Notes under the pieces: generated by a model
Told to the model about the DNA's origin: nothing
Databases searched by the model: none
The model's input: only the letters and a program-made list of their open reading frames with translations
Shown here: positions 16,930 through 25,107 of the stretch, in pieces
How positions within the stretch are numbered: the first letter of the stretch is position 1
How the letters are laid out: each line of letters opens with the position of its first letter
Source of the DNA: Streptomyces sp. C10-9-1
GTDB taxonomy: Bacteria; Actinomycetota; Actinomycetes; Streptomycetales; Streptomycetaceae
Direction: 5' to 3'
Assembly (NCBI RefSeq): GCF_024497955.1
Contig: NZ_JANHKP010000004.1
Span: forward strand, 248,001-312,000
Length of the DNA stretch: 64,000 nucleotides
Translations under genes and position numbers: made by a program

Positions 16930-17799
16930 TCAGCTGCCCGTACTGCGGTACGCGCGCAGCCCCGCCCGCCACGCCAGCCCCGCCGCCGCCAGGGCCGCCG
17001 CCGCGACGAACGGGGGCAGCAGCGCGCACCAGGCGGGCAGCCCGATCGGGCTCTGCCTGCCCAGCACGTACATCGCAGGCACCCAGTTGACGAAGGCGAG
17101 CGGCACCACGAACGTCACCCCGCGCACCAGGTCCTTCGCGAAGATCGACGGCGGGTACTGCAACAGCGTGTTCCCTCCGTAGGTGAACGCGTTCTGCACC
17201 TCGGCCGCGTCCTGCGCGAAGAACTGGAACGCCGCCCCCGCCACGAACACCGCGGCGAACAGCGCCCCGCCGCACAGCACCATCAGCGGCACGGCCGCGA
17301 CCCTCCCCGGCGTCCACTGCACCTCCACGGTCGCGAGCGCGTACCCCAGGACCAGCAGCCCCTGCACCACCCGCCCCAGGCGGCGCAGCGCGAAGCGGTC
17401 CGCCGCCACCTGCGCGAGCACCGGCACCGGACGCACCAGCAGCACGTCCAGCGTCCCGTCCCGCACCCGCCGGCCCAGCCGGTCCACCGACCCCAGCACC
17501 AGGTCCGCCAGCCCGAAGGCGGTGCTCGTCGTGCCGTACAGGAACGCCACCTCCGGCAGCGACCAGCCGCCCAGCGCCTCGACATGGGAGAACATCAGCA
17601 GGATCGCCACGAAGTCGAACGCCGTCGCCGCGAGGTTGCCGAACGCCGTCATCGCGAACGACAGCCGGTAGGCCATCGTCGAACGGACCCACATCCCGAC
17701 GATCAGCCCGTACGCCCGCACCCCGTCCGCCGCCCGCACCCCGCGCCGCGGGACGCGGCCGCGCACCGGGGGACCGTCCTCCCGCACCGCCTCAGCCAC
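16930..17799 (-). CDS. ABC-2 family transporter permease
   Basis: A 289-residue integral membrane protein of the COG3694 type, with about six hydrophobic segments (for example MTAFGNLAATAFDFVAILLM and AAVPLMVLCGGALFAAVFVA). The conserved cytosolic stretch DGTLDVLLVRPVPVLAQV is a hallmark of this permease family. The GTG start at 17799 overlaps the stop of the upstream permease, so the two are translationally coupled. It forms a heterodimeric channel with its partner, driven by the ATPase downstream. Confidence 0.9.
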   Translation of the reverse strand: MAEAVREDGPPVRGRVPRRGVRAADGVRAYGLIVGMWVRSTMAYRLSFAMTAFGNLAATAFDFVAILLMFSHVEALGGWSLPEVAFLYGTTSTAFGLADLVLGSVDRLGRRVRDGTLDVLLVRPVPVLAQVAADRFALRRLGRVVQGLLVLGYALATVEVQWTPGRVAAVPLMVLCGGALFAAVFVAGAAFQFFAQDAAEVQNAFTYGGNTLLQYPPSIFAKDLVRGVTFVVPLAFVNWVPAMYVLGRQSPIGLPAWCALLPPFVAAAALAAAGLAWRAGLRAYRSTGS

Positions 17800-18595
17800 C
17801 CTGCACCACCACCCGCCGCGTCGCCGCCGCCTGCACCAGCCGCCCCGCACCCAGCAGCACCACCGCCCACCCCGCCTGGAAGGCGTACGCCCCGGCCAGC
17901 TCCCACCCCGTGCGCTCCCCCAGCAGCACATCCGCCGGCACCTGCAGCAGCGACGACCACGGCAGCGCCCGCGCCACCTCCCCCAGCACCCCGGGGAACA
18001 CGTTCAGCGGAAGCAGCATCCCCGAGAAGAACAGCCCCGCCAGCCAGCACATCTGCGCCACCCCCGCCCCGTCCAGCAGCCAGAACGCCGACAGCGCCAC
18101 CAGGAAGCGGACGGCGAAGCCCACCACCACACCCAGCACCACCGACAGCAGGAACGCCGGCCACGTCCACCAGGAGGACGGCAGCGCCAGATCGAACGCC
18201 AGGGCCCCCACCAGCAGCGGCACCAGACCCCGACCCAGCAGATGGAACGCGGCCCGCCCCAGGTCGCACGCCAGCCACCACAGCTGCAGATCCGCCGGAC
18301 GGTACAGGTCGACCGCGATGTCCCCCGTACGGATGCGCTCGATCAGCTCGTCCTCGACACCGCCGCCCATCAGGGCGCAGGCCATCAGCAGCGTCTGCCC
18401 CAGCCACACGAAGGTCACCGCCTGGGAGAGGTCGTAGCCTCCGAGCTGCGGCCGCTGCTCCCACAGGGCGATGTAGGCGTACGCCATGATGAAGCCGAAC
18501 ACCGTGTTGGTGAACACCCCGGCCGCCGTCGCCACCCGGTAGGTCGCATAGCGCCGGAACCCGCCCGCGGCGACCCGCGCATACAGCCGCACCAC
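17792..18595 (-). CDS. ABC-2 family transporter permease
   Basis: A 267-residue membrane protein of the COG4587 type, the second half of the exporter channel. It has about six hydrophobic segments, and the family stretch ELIERIRTGDIAVDLYRPAD matches the LLVRP region of its partner. First gene of the three-gene operon. The GTG start at 18595 follows GGAGGGCGGCAG; the longer open frame upstream is Arg/Gly-rich and not protein-like. The promoter should lie in the 170 bp shared with the divergent PBP gene. Confidence 0.88.
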   Translation of the reverse strand: MVRLYARVAAGGFRRYATYRVATAAGVFTNTVFGFIMAYAYIALWEQRPQLGGYDLSQAVTFVWLGQTLLMACALMGGGVEDELIERIRTGDIAVDLYRPADLQLWWLACDLGRAAFHLLGRGLVPLLVGALAFDLALPSSWWTWPAFLLSVVLGVVVGFAVRFLVALSAFWLLDGAGVAQMCWLAGLFFSGMLLPLNVFPGVLGEVARALPWSSLLQVPADVLLGERTGWELAGAYAFQAGWAVVLLGAGRLVQAAATRRVVVQGG

Positions 18596-18765
18596 CCTGC
18601 CGCCCTCCGCCGCACTCGCCCGCCCGCCGGGCCCCGACCGGGCTCCCGGGGCCCACCCGCCCGCCACCGACCGGCAGACGCTAGTGGAGCCACTCCCGGG
18701 ACGCGACCCCTTTTCCGTCCACCTGCGCCCGGATCCAGGGGATATGACAGGGAAAAGGGCACTAT

Positions 18766-21054
18766 GTGCACATGAGTGACGAGTCGCAGCAGAGCCGGCC
18801 GCCCCGGGACGCGACCGCGCCCGGCCCCGTCCCGCCCGCTCCCGACGGGAAGCGCAGGCGCACCCCCCGCCGCAGGCGCACCGGCTGGCGCCGCGCCGTC
18901 CCCACCTGGCGCACCGTCCTCGGCACCGCACTGGCCACCGCGGCCCTCCTCACCGGCGCCTTCCTGGCCGGCTACCTCCTCATCGACATCCCCGCCGCCA
19001 ACGCCACCGCCACCGCCCAGACCAACGTCTACCTCTACCGCGACGGCACCCGCCTCGCCCGCGACGGAGAGGTCAACCGCGAGAACATCCGCCTCTCCGA
19101 CGTGCCCACCGGCGTCCAGCGGGCCGTCCTCGCCGCCGAGGACCGCGACTTCCACTCCGCGCCCGGCGTCGACCCCCAGGCCATGCTCCGCGCCGCCTGG
19201 AACACCGTCACCGGAAAGGGCCGCCAGTCCGGCTCCACCATCACCCAGCAGTACGTCAAGAACTACTACCTCGCCCAGGAGCAGACCCTCTCCCGCAAGG
19301 TCAAGGAGTTCTTCATCGCCGTCAAACTCGGCCGCGAGCGCAGCAAGGACGAGATCCTGGAGGGCTACCTCAACACCAGCTACTTCGGACGGGGCGCCTA
19401 CGGCATCCAGGCCGCCGCCCACGCCTACTACGCCAAGGACGCCGCCGACCTCGACACCGCGGAGGGCGCCTACCTCGCCTCACTCCTCAACGCCCCCAGC
19501 CAGTACGACGTCGCCACCCACCCCCACAACCGCCCCGCCGCCCTGGCCCGCTGGCACTACGTCCTCGACGGCATGGTCGACGAACAGTGGCTCACCCCCG
19601 CCGCACGCCGGGCCATGCGCTTCCCCGCCCCCCGCGCCGCCGAACGCTCCCCCGGCCTGTCCGGCCAGCGCGGCTACCTCGTCGAGGCGGTGACCGAGCA
19701 CCTCTCCCGCACCGGCGTCCTCGAACCCCGGCAGCTCGCCCGGGGCGGCTACCGCATCACCACCACCCTCGACCCCCGCCTGCAGAACGCCCTCGCCGAA
19801 GCCGTCGACGAGCACGTCACCCACCGCCTCGACGACACCCGCGAGGCCGACCGCACCGTCCGCGTCGGCGGAGCCTCGCTCGACCCCGGCACCGGCGAGC
19901 TCCTCGCCATGTACGGCGGCATCGACTACACCGAGCAGTTCGTCAACAACGCCACCCGCCGCGACTACCAGGTCGGCTCCACCTTCAAACCCTTCGTCTT
20001 CGCCTCGGCCGTCGAGAACTCCGCCACCACCCAGGACGGACGGCCCATCACCCCCAACACCGTCTACGACGGCACCTCCGCCCGCCCCGTACACGGCTGG
20101 CCCGGCACCCCCTACGCACCCGAGAACGAGGACGACGTCTCCTACGGACCCGTCACCGTCGGCCGCGCCACCGACGAGTCCGTCAACGCCGTCTACGCGC
20201 AGATGGCCGTCGACGTCGGCCCCGCCAACGTCCGCAGCACCGCCGTCGCCCTCGGACTCCCCCCGGCCACCCCCGACCTGACCGCCTCCCCCTCCATCGC
20301 CCTCGGCCCCGCCACCGCCAGCGTCCTCGACATGGCCGGCGCCTACGCCACCCTCGCCGCCCACGGCCGCCACCTCCCCCCGGCCCTCGTCCTCGGGATC
20401 AGCCGCAACGGCACCGAGATCGCCCTCCCCGAACGCCGCCCCCGCCGCGCCGTCTCCCGCGAGGCCGCCGACACCACCACCGCCGTCCTGCGCAACGTCG
20501 TCGACGGCGGCACCGGCGCCGCGGCCGGGACGGTCGGCCGCCCCGCCGCGGGCAAGACCGGCACCGCCGAGGAGGACCGCGCCGCCTGGTTCGCCGGCTA
20601 CACCCCCGACCTCGTCACCGTCGTCGCCCTCCTCGGCCAGGACCCCGAGACCGGCGCCCAGACGCCCCTCTACGGCGCCCTCGGCGCCGCACGCGTCAAC
20701 GGAGGAGGCCCGCCCGCCGAGATCTGGGCCGCCTACACCGCCGCCGCCCTCCAGGACAGCAGCCCCCTCGACTTCGACCTCACCGTCACCGAGGAACCGC
20801 GCCCCGAGCAGCCCCCCGCCCCAGAGGACGCCGCACCCTACGGCACACCGGACGCACCGGACGGCGACACCCCCGGCGGGGACACCCCCTACACCGACGG
20901 CACGGACCCGGCCCCCGGAGCCGGCGGCCCCCCTCGGCCCCTGCCCGCGACCGCGGCGCCCCCGGCCCCCGAGCACCCCGCACACCCGGCCCCGGCCGGG
21001 CCCGCGCAGGCACCCCAGGCCCCGCCCCACCCGGCACCCACCGGACCTCAGTGA
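18766..21054 (+). CDS. class A penicillin-binding protein (transglycosylase/transpeptidase)
   Basis: A 762-residue bifunctional murein synthase. A basic cytosolic N-terminus of about 50 residues precedes one membrane anchor (LGTALATAALLTGAFLAGYLL). The GT51 glycosyltransferase domain has VLAAEDRDFHSAPGVDP, GSTITQQYVKNYYL and LNTSYFGRGAYGIQAAA. The transpeptidase domain has the three penicillin-binding motifs: STFK, SVN (in DESVNAVYAQM) and KTGT. A Pro/Ala-rich tail of about 80 residues ends the protein, as in many streptomycete PBPs. GTG at 18766 is best placed behind AAGGGC; the ATG at 18772 is an alternative. It overlaps the convergent SMR gene by 7 bp. Confidence 0.93.
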   Translation: MHMSDESQQSRPPRDATAPGPVPPAPDGKRRRTPRRRRTGWRRAVPTWRTVLGTALATAALLTGAFLAGYLLIDIPAANATATAQTNVYLYRDGTRLARDGEVNRENIRLSDVPTGVQRAVLAAEDRDFHSAPGVDPQAMLRAAWNTVTGKGRQSGSTITQQYVKNYYLAQEQTLSRKVKEFFIAVKLGRERSKDEILEGYLNTSYFGRGAYGIQAAAHAYYAKDAADLDTAEGAYLASLLNAPSQYDVATHPHNRPAALARWHYVLDGMVDEQWLTPAARRAMRFPAPRAAERSPGLSGQRGYLVEAVTEHLSRTGVLEPRQLARGGYRITTTLDPRLQNALAEAVDEHVTHRLDDTREADRTVRVGGASLDPGTGELLAMYGGIDYTEQFVNNATRRDYQVGSTFKPFVFASAVENSATTQDGRPITPNTVYDGTSARPVHGWPGTPYAPENEDDVSYGPVTVGRATDESVNAVYAQMAVDVGPANVRSTAVALGLPPATPDLTASPSIALGPATASVLDMAGAYATLAAHGRHLPPALVLGISRNGTEIALPERRPRRAVSREAADTTTAVLRNVVDGGTGAAAGTVGRPAAGKTGTAEEDRAAWFAGYTPDLVTVVALLGQDPETGAQTPLYGALGAARVNGGGPPAEIWAAYTAAALQDSSPLDFDLTVTEEPRPEQPPAPEDAAPYGTPDAPDGDTPGGDTPYTDGTDPAPGAGGPPRPLPATAAPPAPEHPAHPAPAGPAQAPQAPPHPAPTGPQ

Positions 21055-21368
21055 CCCGACGTCGCCTTCAGACCGACCACCGCCACCAGCAGCAGGCACA
21101 CGAAGAAGATCCTGGCCGCCGTCACCGGCTCACCCAGCGCCACCATGCCGACCACCGCCGCACCCGCGGCCCCGATCCCCACCCACACGCCGTACGCCGT
21201 ACCGATCGGCAGCGAACGCGCCGCATGCGACAGCAGCACCATGCTCGCGACGATCCCCCCGGCCGTGAACACACTCGGCCACAGACGGGTGAACCCCTCG
21301 GTGAACTTCATCCCGACCGACCAGCCCACCTCAAGCAGACCGGCGACCACCAGCAGCACCCAGGTCAT
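21048..21368 (-). CDS. gdx: SMR-family guanidinium exporter (Gdx/SugE type)
   Basis: A 106-residue, four-helix small multidrug resistance protein. The proton/substrate glutamate is E13 in GLLEVGWSVGMK, and the GTAYGVWVGIGAAGAA segment matches the Gdx (SugE) subgroup that exports guanidinium rather than the EmrE subgroup. Its leader carries a guanidine-III riboswitch (21408-21449), which fits that function. The ATG at 21368 is preceded by TCGGAGGTGCC. The stop lies inside the end of the convergent PBP gene. Confidence 0.88.
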   Translation of the reverse strand: MTWVLLVVAGLLEVGWSVGMKFTEGFTRLWPSVFTAGGIVASMVLLSHAARSLPIGTAYGVWVGIGAAGAAVVGMVALGEPVTAARIFFVCLLLVAVVGLKATSGH

Positions 21369-21407
21369 GACGGACGGCACCTCCGAAAACGCGGAACGGA
21401 CACGGGT

Positions 21408-21449
21408 GCGTCGTCTTTGCGGAAACCCGGTACGGCGCGTCTCGTCGGG
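21408..21449 (-). promoter_or_regulatory. guanidine-III (ykkC-III) riboswitch aptamer
   Basis: Reading the minus strand from 21449, the leader shows CCCG-ACGAG-AC-GCGCCGT-AC-CGGG, a 6-nt linker, then CAAAGACGACGC. This is the layout of the ykkC-III aptamer as I remember it from Thermobifida fusca (CCGG-ACGAG, GCGCCGU, then CAAGACGGCGC). The P1 pair changes from CCGG/CCGG to CCCG/CGGG, a compensatory change that keeps pairing. The second helix (GCGCCGT with ACGACGC) has a single C-A mismatch. It lies about 40 nt before the gdx start. Confidence 0.8.
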
Positions 21450-21574
21450 ATCCCGCCAACCTAGCAAACCGCACACGCAAAGGACCGGTGACCTCCGCCA
21501 CCGGCCCCGGCCGCACCGCGACCCTCCCGCACCCCTCCCGGGGCCCTGCCACGCAGGCGCCCCGCGGGCACGCC

Positions 21575-21931
21575 CTACAGGTACAGCCCCGTCGAGTCCT
21601 CCGACCCCTGGAAGCGGTCCGCCGCCACCGCGTGCAGATCCCGCTCGCGCATCAGCACGTACGCCACACCGCGCACCTCGACCTCCGCCCGGTCCTCGGG
21701 GTCGTACAGCACCCGGTCACCCACCTCCACCGTGCGCACGTTCTGCCCGACCGCCACCACCTCGGCCCAGCCCAGCCGCCGGCCGACCGCCGCCGTCGCC
21801 GGGATCACGATGCCGCCGCTGGACCGCCGCTCCCCCTCGGGGATGTCGGTCCGCACGAGCACGCGGTCGTGCAGCATCCGGATCGGCAGCTTGTCGTGGT
21901 GGGTCGTCTGCTCATGGCTGTTGGCGCTCAC
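21575..21931 (-). CDS. GroES-like co-chaperone family protein
   Basis: A 118-residue protein with a Cpn10 fold: IRMLHDRVLVRTD, the mobile-loop region GERRSSGGIVIPATA, then WAEVVAVGQN and VGDRVLYDPEDRAEVEV. It is longer than housekeeping GroES, with an extra His/Thr N-terminus and a Gly/Ser C-terminal tail, and no groEL is adjacent, so it is an orphan paralogue. GTG start at 21931. It may modify a chaperonin or act alone; no evidence either way. Convergent or divergent neighbours do not suggest an operon. Confidence 0.85.
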   Translation of the reverse strand: MSANSHEQTTHHDKLPIRMLHDRVLVRTDIPEGERRSSGGIVIPATAAVGRRLGWAEVVAVGQNVRTVEVGDRVLYDPEDRAEVEVRGVAYVLMRERDLHAVAADRFQGSEDSTGLYL

Positions 21932-21974
21932 GCGACAAAATTACCCGCCCGGACCCGCACGGCGCGCCGCAGGG

Positions 21975-22295
21975 TCACCCGCGGCGCCGTCGCGCCGACG
22001 CCGCCAGCAGCCCCACCACGCCCACGGCCACCATCGCCACCGGCACCACCCGCTCCAGCCGGGGGGCACCGTCCTCCCCGACGAACTTCTCCTTCACGCC
22101 CGAGAGCGTCCGGTTCACCGCCACGAAGGCACGCCCGGCCGTCTCGTCCACGGTCGACGCGACCTTCGCCTTCGCGTCGCCGATCACCGTCCTGGGGTGC
22201 ACGCGCACACCGATCTCGTCGAGCATCTCGGCGAGCTGCTCGCGCCGGCGGACGATGTCCGCCTCGATCTGCGCAGGGGTCCTGGTATCCGACAC
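21975..22295 (-). CDS. DUF3618 domain-containing membrane protein
   Basis: A 106-residue protein. The DUF3618 block is at the N-terminus (RTPAQIEADIVRRREQLAEM, then LDEIGVRVHPRTVIGDAK), followed by an amphipathic middle and one C-terminal membrane helix (VVPVAMVAVGVVGLLAA) ending in a basic RRRRG anchor. DUF3618 proteins are small tail-anchored proteins of unknown role in actinobacteria. GTG start at 22295. It lies 43 bp upstream of the GroES-like gene on the same strand and may be co-transcribed with it. Confidence 0.85.
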   Translation of the reverse strand: MSDTRTPAQIEADIVRRREQLAEMLDEIGVRVHPRTVIGDAKAKVASTVDETAGRAFVAVNRTLSGVKEKFVGEDGAPRLERVVPVAMVAVGVVGLLAASARRRRG

Positions 22296-22436
22296 CGCGC
22301 CGCCTCCGTGGTCGTGTCCGGTGGTCCTACATCGACTGGTCCTTCATCGACAGTCTGTCAGCTGTCCCCGTCCCGCACCCCACGGCACCCCCATTACGCT
22401 CGACGGCGTACACCCGCACGTCCTCCGAGGAGAACC

Positions 22437-22904
22437 ATGAGCGAGCGCCTCCAGCCCGGCGACACGGCCCCCGCCTTCACGCTGCCCGACGCGGACGGAA
22501 ACGAGGTCTCCCTCGCCGACCGCAAGGGCCGCAAGGTGATCGTCTACTTCTACCCGGCGGCGCTCACCCCGGGCTGCACCAAGCAGGCGTGCGACTTCAC
22601 CGACAACCTCGACCTCCTTGCGGCCGCGGGCTACGACGTCATCGGCGTCTCCCCCGACAAGCCGGAGAAGCTGGCCGCCTTCCGCGAGAAGGAGAACCTC
22701 AGGGTCACCCTGGTCGGCGACCCCTCCAAGGAGGTCCTGGCCGCCTACGGGGCCTTCGGGGAGAAGAAGCTCTACGGCAAGACCGTCACCGGCGTGATCC
22801 GCTCCACCGTCGTCGTCGACGAGGAGGGCAGGGTCGAGCGCGCCCTGTACAACGTCAAGGCCACCGGGCACGTCGCGAAGATCATCAAGGACCTGGGCGT
22901 CTGA
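22437..22904 (+). CDS. bcp: thioredoxin-dependent thiol peroxidase (peroxiredoxin Q)
   Basis: A 155-residue atypical peroxiredoxin that reduces hydrogen and organic peroxides with thioredoxin. The peroxidatic Cys is C47 and the resolving Cys is C52 in TPGCTKQACDF, the bacterioferritin-comigratory-protein signature. The N-terminal GDTAPAFTLPDADG and the C-terminal ATGHVAKIIKDLGV are also typical. ATG at 22437, preceded by GAGGAGAACC. Confidence 0.95.
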   Translation: MSERLQPGDTAPAFTLPDADGNEVSLADRKGRKVIVYFYPAALTPGCTKQACDFTDNLDLLAAAGYDVIGVSPDKPEKLAAFREKENLRVTLVGDPSKEVLAAYGAFGEKKLYGKTVTGVIRSTVVVDEEGRVERALYNVKATGHVAKIIKDLGV

Positions 22905-23001
22905 CCCTGCCACCGGGCCGCCCCGCCCCGGCGTGACCTCCCCCGCCCCGGCTCGTTGCTCCGTACGGGTAACGAACACGCGGGCGGGAGGGGAAGGGCC
23001 G

Positions 23002-23658
23002 ATGGAGCGGAGTCCCTACACCAGGGAGCGGCTGTCCGAGGCGGCGGCGGGGGCGCGGACGCTGAGTGAGGCCCTGGTCTCACTGGGAGTGGACCCGAAG
23101 GGCCCGGCCCGTCGCTACCTGCGCGAGCGGATGCGGCGACTGGGCGTGCCCACGGAGCACTTCACGCGTGAGGGCACCCGCTGGACGCGCGAGGTACTGG
23201 AATCCGCCGTGGCCTCGTCCGCGAACATGTCCGAGGTGCTCCGGCGGCTCGGCCTCGACGTACTCGGAGGGCACCACACCCACCTCGGCCGCCGGGTGCG
23301 CGCCCTCGGCATCGACACGAGCCACTTCACCGGTCCCGTACGACGCAGGGGCGGGGGCGGTCGGCAGGACCCGGCGGCTGTTCTCGTCCGTTCGCCGGGG
23401 CTGACCCGCCGCGTTCCCGGGGAGCGCCTGCGGCGGGCCCTGTCCCGTCTCGGCGTCCCGCAGCGCTGCGACCTCTGCGGGACGGACCCCCTCTGGCGTG
23501 GCCGCCCCCTGCCGTTGGAGGTCGACCACCGGGACGGCGACTGGCGGAACAACAGCCCGCACAACCTGCGTCTGCTGTGCCCGAACTGCCACTCGACCAC
23601 CGACGCCTACCGGCGACGGTCCCGTGGCGGTCGGCCCGCGCGCGGCGGGGAGCGCTGA
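23002..23658 (+). CDS. HNH endonuclease with two N-terminal SHF-type modules
   Basis: A 218-residue predicted DNA nuclease. The C-terminal HNH fold has a zinc knuckle (CDLCGTDPLW and LLCPNCHSTTD) and the catalytic H-N-H in LEVDHRDGDWRNN, HNLRLL and NCH. The N-terminal ~110 residues are two copies of a ~52-residue module, each ending near a GV/GI-x-T-x-HFT motif (GVPTEHFT and GIDTSHFT). The modules look like helical DNA-binding units. ATG at 23002 after GGGGAAGGG. It sits one base before a paralogue, so the two are an operon. Homing, phage-derived or defence roles are all possible. Confidence 0.85.
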   Translation: MERSPYTRERLSEAAAGARTLSEALVSLGVDPKGPARRYLRERMRRLGVPTEHFTREGTRWTREVLESAVASSANMSEVLRRLGLDVLGGHHTHLGRRVRALGIDTSHFTGPVRRRGGGGRQDPAAVLVRSPGLTRRVPGERLRRALSRLGVPQRCDLCGTDPLWRGRPLPLEVDHRDGDWRNNSPHNLRLLCPNCHSTTDAYRRRSRGGRPARGGER

Positions 23659-23659
23659 G

Positions 23660-24343
23660 ATGCCGCCCGCGAAGTACACACGGGAGGCTCTCTCGGCGGC
23701 CGCCGCGGCCTGTGCCGATCTCGACGAGGCGATCGCCCTCCTCGGAACGAGGCCCTACGGGAAGCTGCGTCGCTACCTGCGAGGCCGCTTCGCCCACTTC
23801 GGTATCGACGTCTCGCACTTCACCGACGAGCCCGGGCGCCCACCGGGCCTGTCGGATACGAAGCAGCTGAGGGACGCCGTGGAGCGGGCGCTCTCCGTGG
23901 CCCAGGCGCTGCGGCTGCTCGGCCGCCCTGACAACAGCAGGACGCGCGCCCGGTTCCGGGAAGCCGTGTCACGGGCCGGGATCGACACCTCGCACTTCCT
24001 CGGCCAGGGCCATGGAAAGGGCCGACCGGGCCGGACGCGGCCGCCCGAGGAGGTCCTCGTCCGGCACTGCGGTCCGCGCCGCACACGGACCGCGGTCCTG
24101 CGCCGGGCGCTCCGGGCGAGCGGCGTCCTTCCGGTGTGCGAGGAATGCGGCACGGGCGAGCTGTGGCACGGTAACCGCCTCACCCTGGAGATCGACCACG
24201 TCAACGGCGATCCGTACGACGACCGCGGGGAGAATCTCCGGCTGCTGTGCCCCAACTGCCACGCCGTCACGAGCACCTGGTGCCGAGGAGGTCGGCGCCG
24301 ACCCGGCGGTCCCACCCTGCCCGGCGAGGCTCCCGCCCAGTAG
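23660..24343 (+). CDS. HNH endonuclease with two N-terminal SHF-type modules (paralogue)
   Basis: A 227-residue paralogue of the preceding protein with the same architecture: two ~52-residue modules ending GIDVSHFT and GIDTSHFL, then a zinc HNH domain (CEECGTGELW, LEIDHVNGDPYDD, NLRLLCPNCHAVT). Catalytic and zinc residues are intact. It starts one base after the upstream stop. The two proteins differ at most positions outside the motifs, so the duplication is old. The gene ends 21 bp before the tRNA. Confidence 0.85.
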   Translation: MPPAKYTREALSAAAAACADLDEAIALLGTRPYGKLRRYLRGRFAHFGIDVSHFTDEPGRPPGLSDTKQLRDAVERALSVAQALRLLGRPDNSRTRARFREAVSRAGIDTSHFLGQGHGKGRPGRTRPPEEVLVRHCGPRRTRTAVLRRALRASGVLPVCEECGTGELWHGNRLTLEIDHVNGDPYDDRGENLRLLCPNCHAVTSTWCRGGRRRPGGPTLPGEAPAQ

Positions 24344-24364
24344 AGTGGCAGCGCGGCAACGCAG

Positions 24365-24437
24365 GCGCCCGTACGCCAACGGCTGAGCGGCGATCTTTAG
24401 GTGGTCGTGTCTGTCGGTTCGAATCCGACCGGGCGTA
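24365..24437 (+). tRNA. tRNA-like gene, anticodon UAG (nominal Leu), class I variable loop
   Basis: A 73-nt cloverleaf. Acceptor GCGCCCG pairs with CGGGCGT (one G-U at 1-72), discriminator A. The D arm has a 3-bp stem CGC/GCG with A14, G18-G19 and A21. The anticodon arm is CGATC-TTTAGGT-GGTCG, giving anticodon TAG. The variable loop is only 5 nt (TGTCT). The T arm GTCGG-TTCGAAT-CCGAC is perfect. CCA is not encoded. All invariant bases are present, but a bacterial leucine tRNA should have a long variable arm, so the isotype is doubtful. Confidence 0.7.
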
Positions 24438-24447
24438 CCGCAGACGA

Positions 24448-24480
24448 GGGCCGGTCCGCGCACGACGTGCGGACCGGCCC
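24448..24480. terminator. terminator hairpin between tRNA and rdgB
   Basis: A perfect 12-bp stem (24448-24459 with 24469-24480), 9-nt loop, followed by TTCG. It can end the tRNA transcript on the plus strand and the rdgB transcript from the minus strand. Confidence 0.8.
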
Positions 24481-24493
24481 TTCGCCGTCCTCC

Positions 24494-25096
24494 TCAGCCC
24501 AGCAGCTCCCGTACCGCCGGTACCAGCGCGCGGAAGGCCTTGCCGCGGTGGCTGATGGCGTTCTTCTCCCCGGGGCTCAGCTCGGCGCAGGTGCGGTTCT
24601 CGCCCTCCGGCTGGAGGACGGGGTCGTAGCCGAAGCCGTTGGTGCCGTGCGGGGAGCGGCGGAGGGTGCCGGTGAGGCGGCCCTCGGCGACGCGCTGGGT
24701 GCCGTCCGGGAGTGCGAGGGCGGCGGCGCAGGCGAAGTGGGCGCCGCGGTGGGGGGTGTCGATGTCGAGGAGCTGGGCGAGGAGCAGGTCGAGGTTGGCG
24801 CGGTCGTCGCCGTGGCGTCCGGCCCAGCGGGCGGAGAAGATGCCGGGGGCGCCGCCGAGGACGTCGACGCAGAGGCCGGAGTCGTCGGCGACGGCGGGCA
24901 GGCCGGTGGCCCGGGCGAGGGCGTGGGCCTTGAGGAGGGCGTTCTCGGCGAAGGTGACGCCGGTCTCCTTGGTGTCGGGGATGTCGGGGAAGGCGTCCGC
25001 GCCGACGAGGTCGTGGGTGAGGCCCGCGTCGGCGAGGATGGCCTTGAGTTCGGTGATCTTCCCGGTGTTGCGGGTGGCGAGGATCAGGCGCGTCAT
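24494..25096 (-). CDS. rdgB: RdgB/HAM1 family non-canonical purine NTP pyrophosphatase
   Basis: A 200-residue house-cleaning pyrophosphatase that hydrolyses dITP, XTP and similar nucleotides to the monophosphate. Family motifs: N-terminal LILATRNTGKITELKAIL, the GVTFAENALLKA block, ADDSGLCVDVLGGAPGIFSA, and the C-terminal SPHGTNGFGYDPVL followed by SHRGKAF. ATG at 25096. It lies upstream of the tRNA terminator and 12 bp downstream of the lipoprotein gene, so they may be co-transcribed. Confidence 0.95.
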   Translation of the reverse strand: MTRLILATRNTGKITELKAILADAGLTHDLVGADAFPDIPDTKETGVTFAENALLKAHALARATGLPAVADDSGLCVDVLGGAPGIFSARWAGRHGDDRANLDLLLAQLLDIDTPHRGAHFACAAALALPDGTQRVAEGRLTGTLRRSPHGTNGFGYDPVLQPEGENRTCAELSPGEKNAISHRGKAFRALVPAVRELLG

Positions 25097-25107
25097 GCCC
25101 CCAGTAT

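Noticed and set aside
24341..24346. TAGAGT as -10 box of the tRNA gene
   Set aside because: It overlaps the HNH stop codon, and no -35 element is present 16-19 bp upstream.
22905..24440. Prophage or integrative element around the HNH genes
   Set aside because: No integrase, excisionase, phage structural gene or duplicated tRNA end was seen; only the HNH pair is suggestive.
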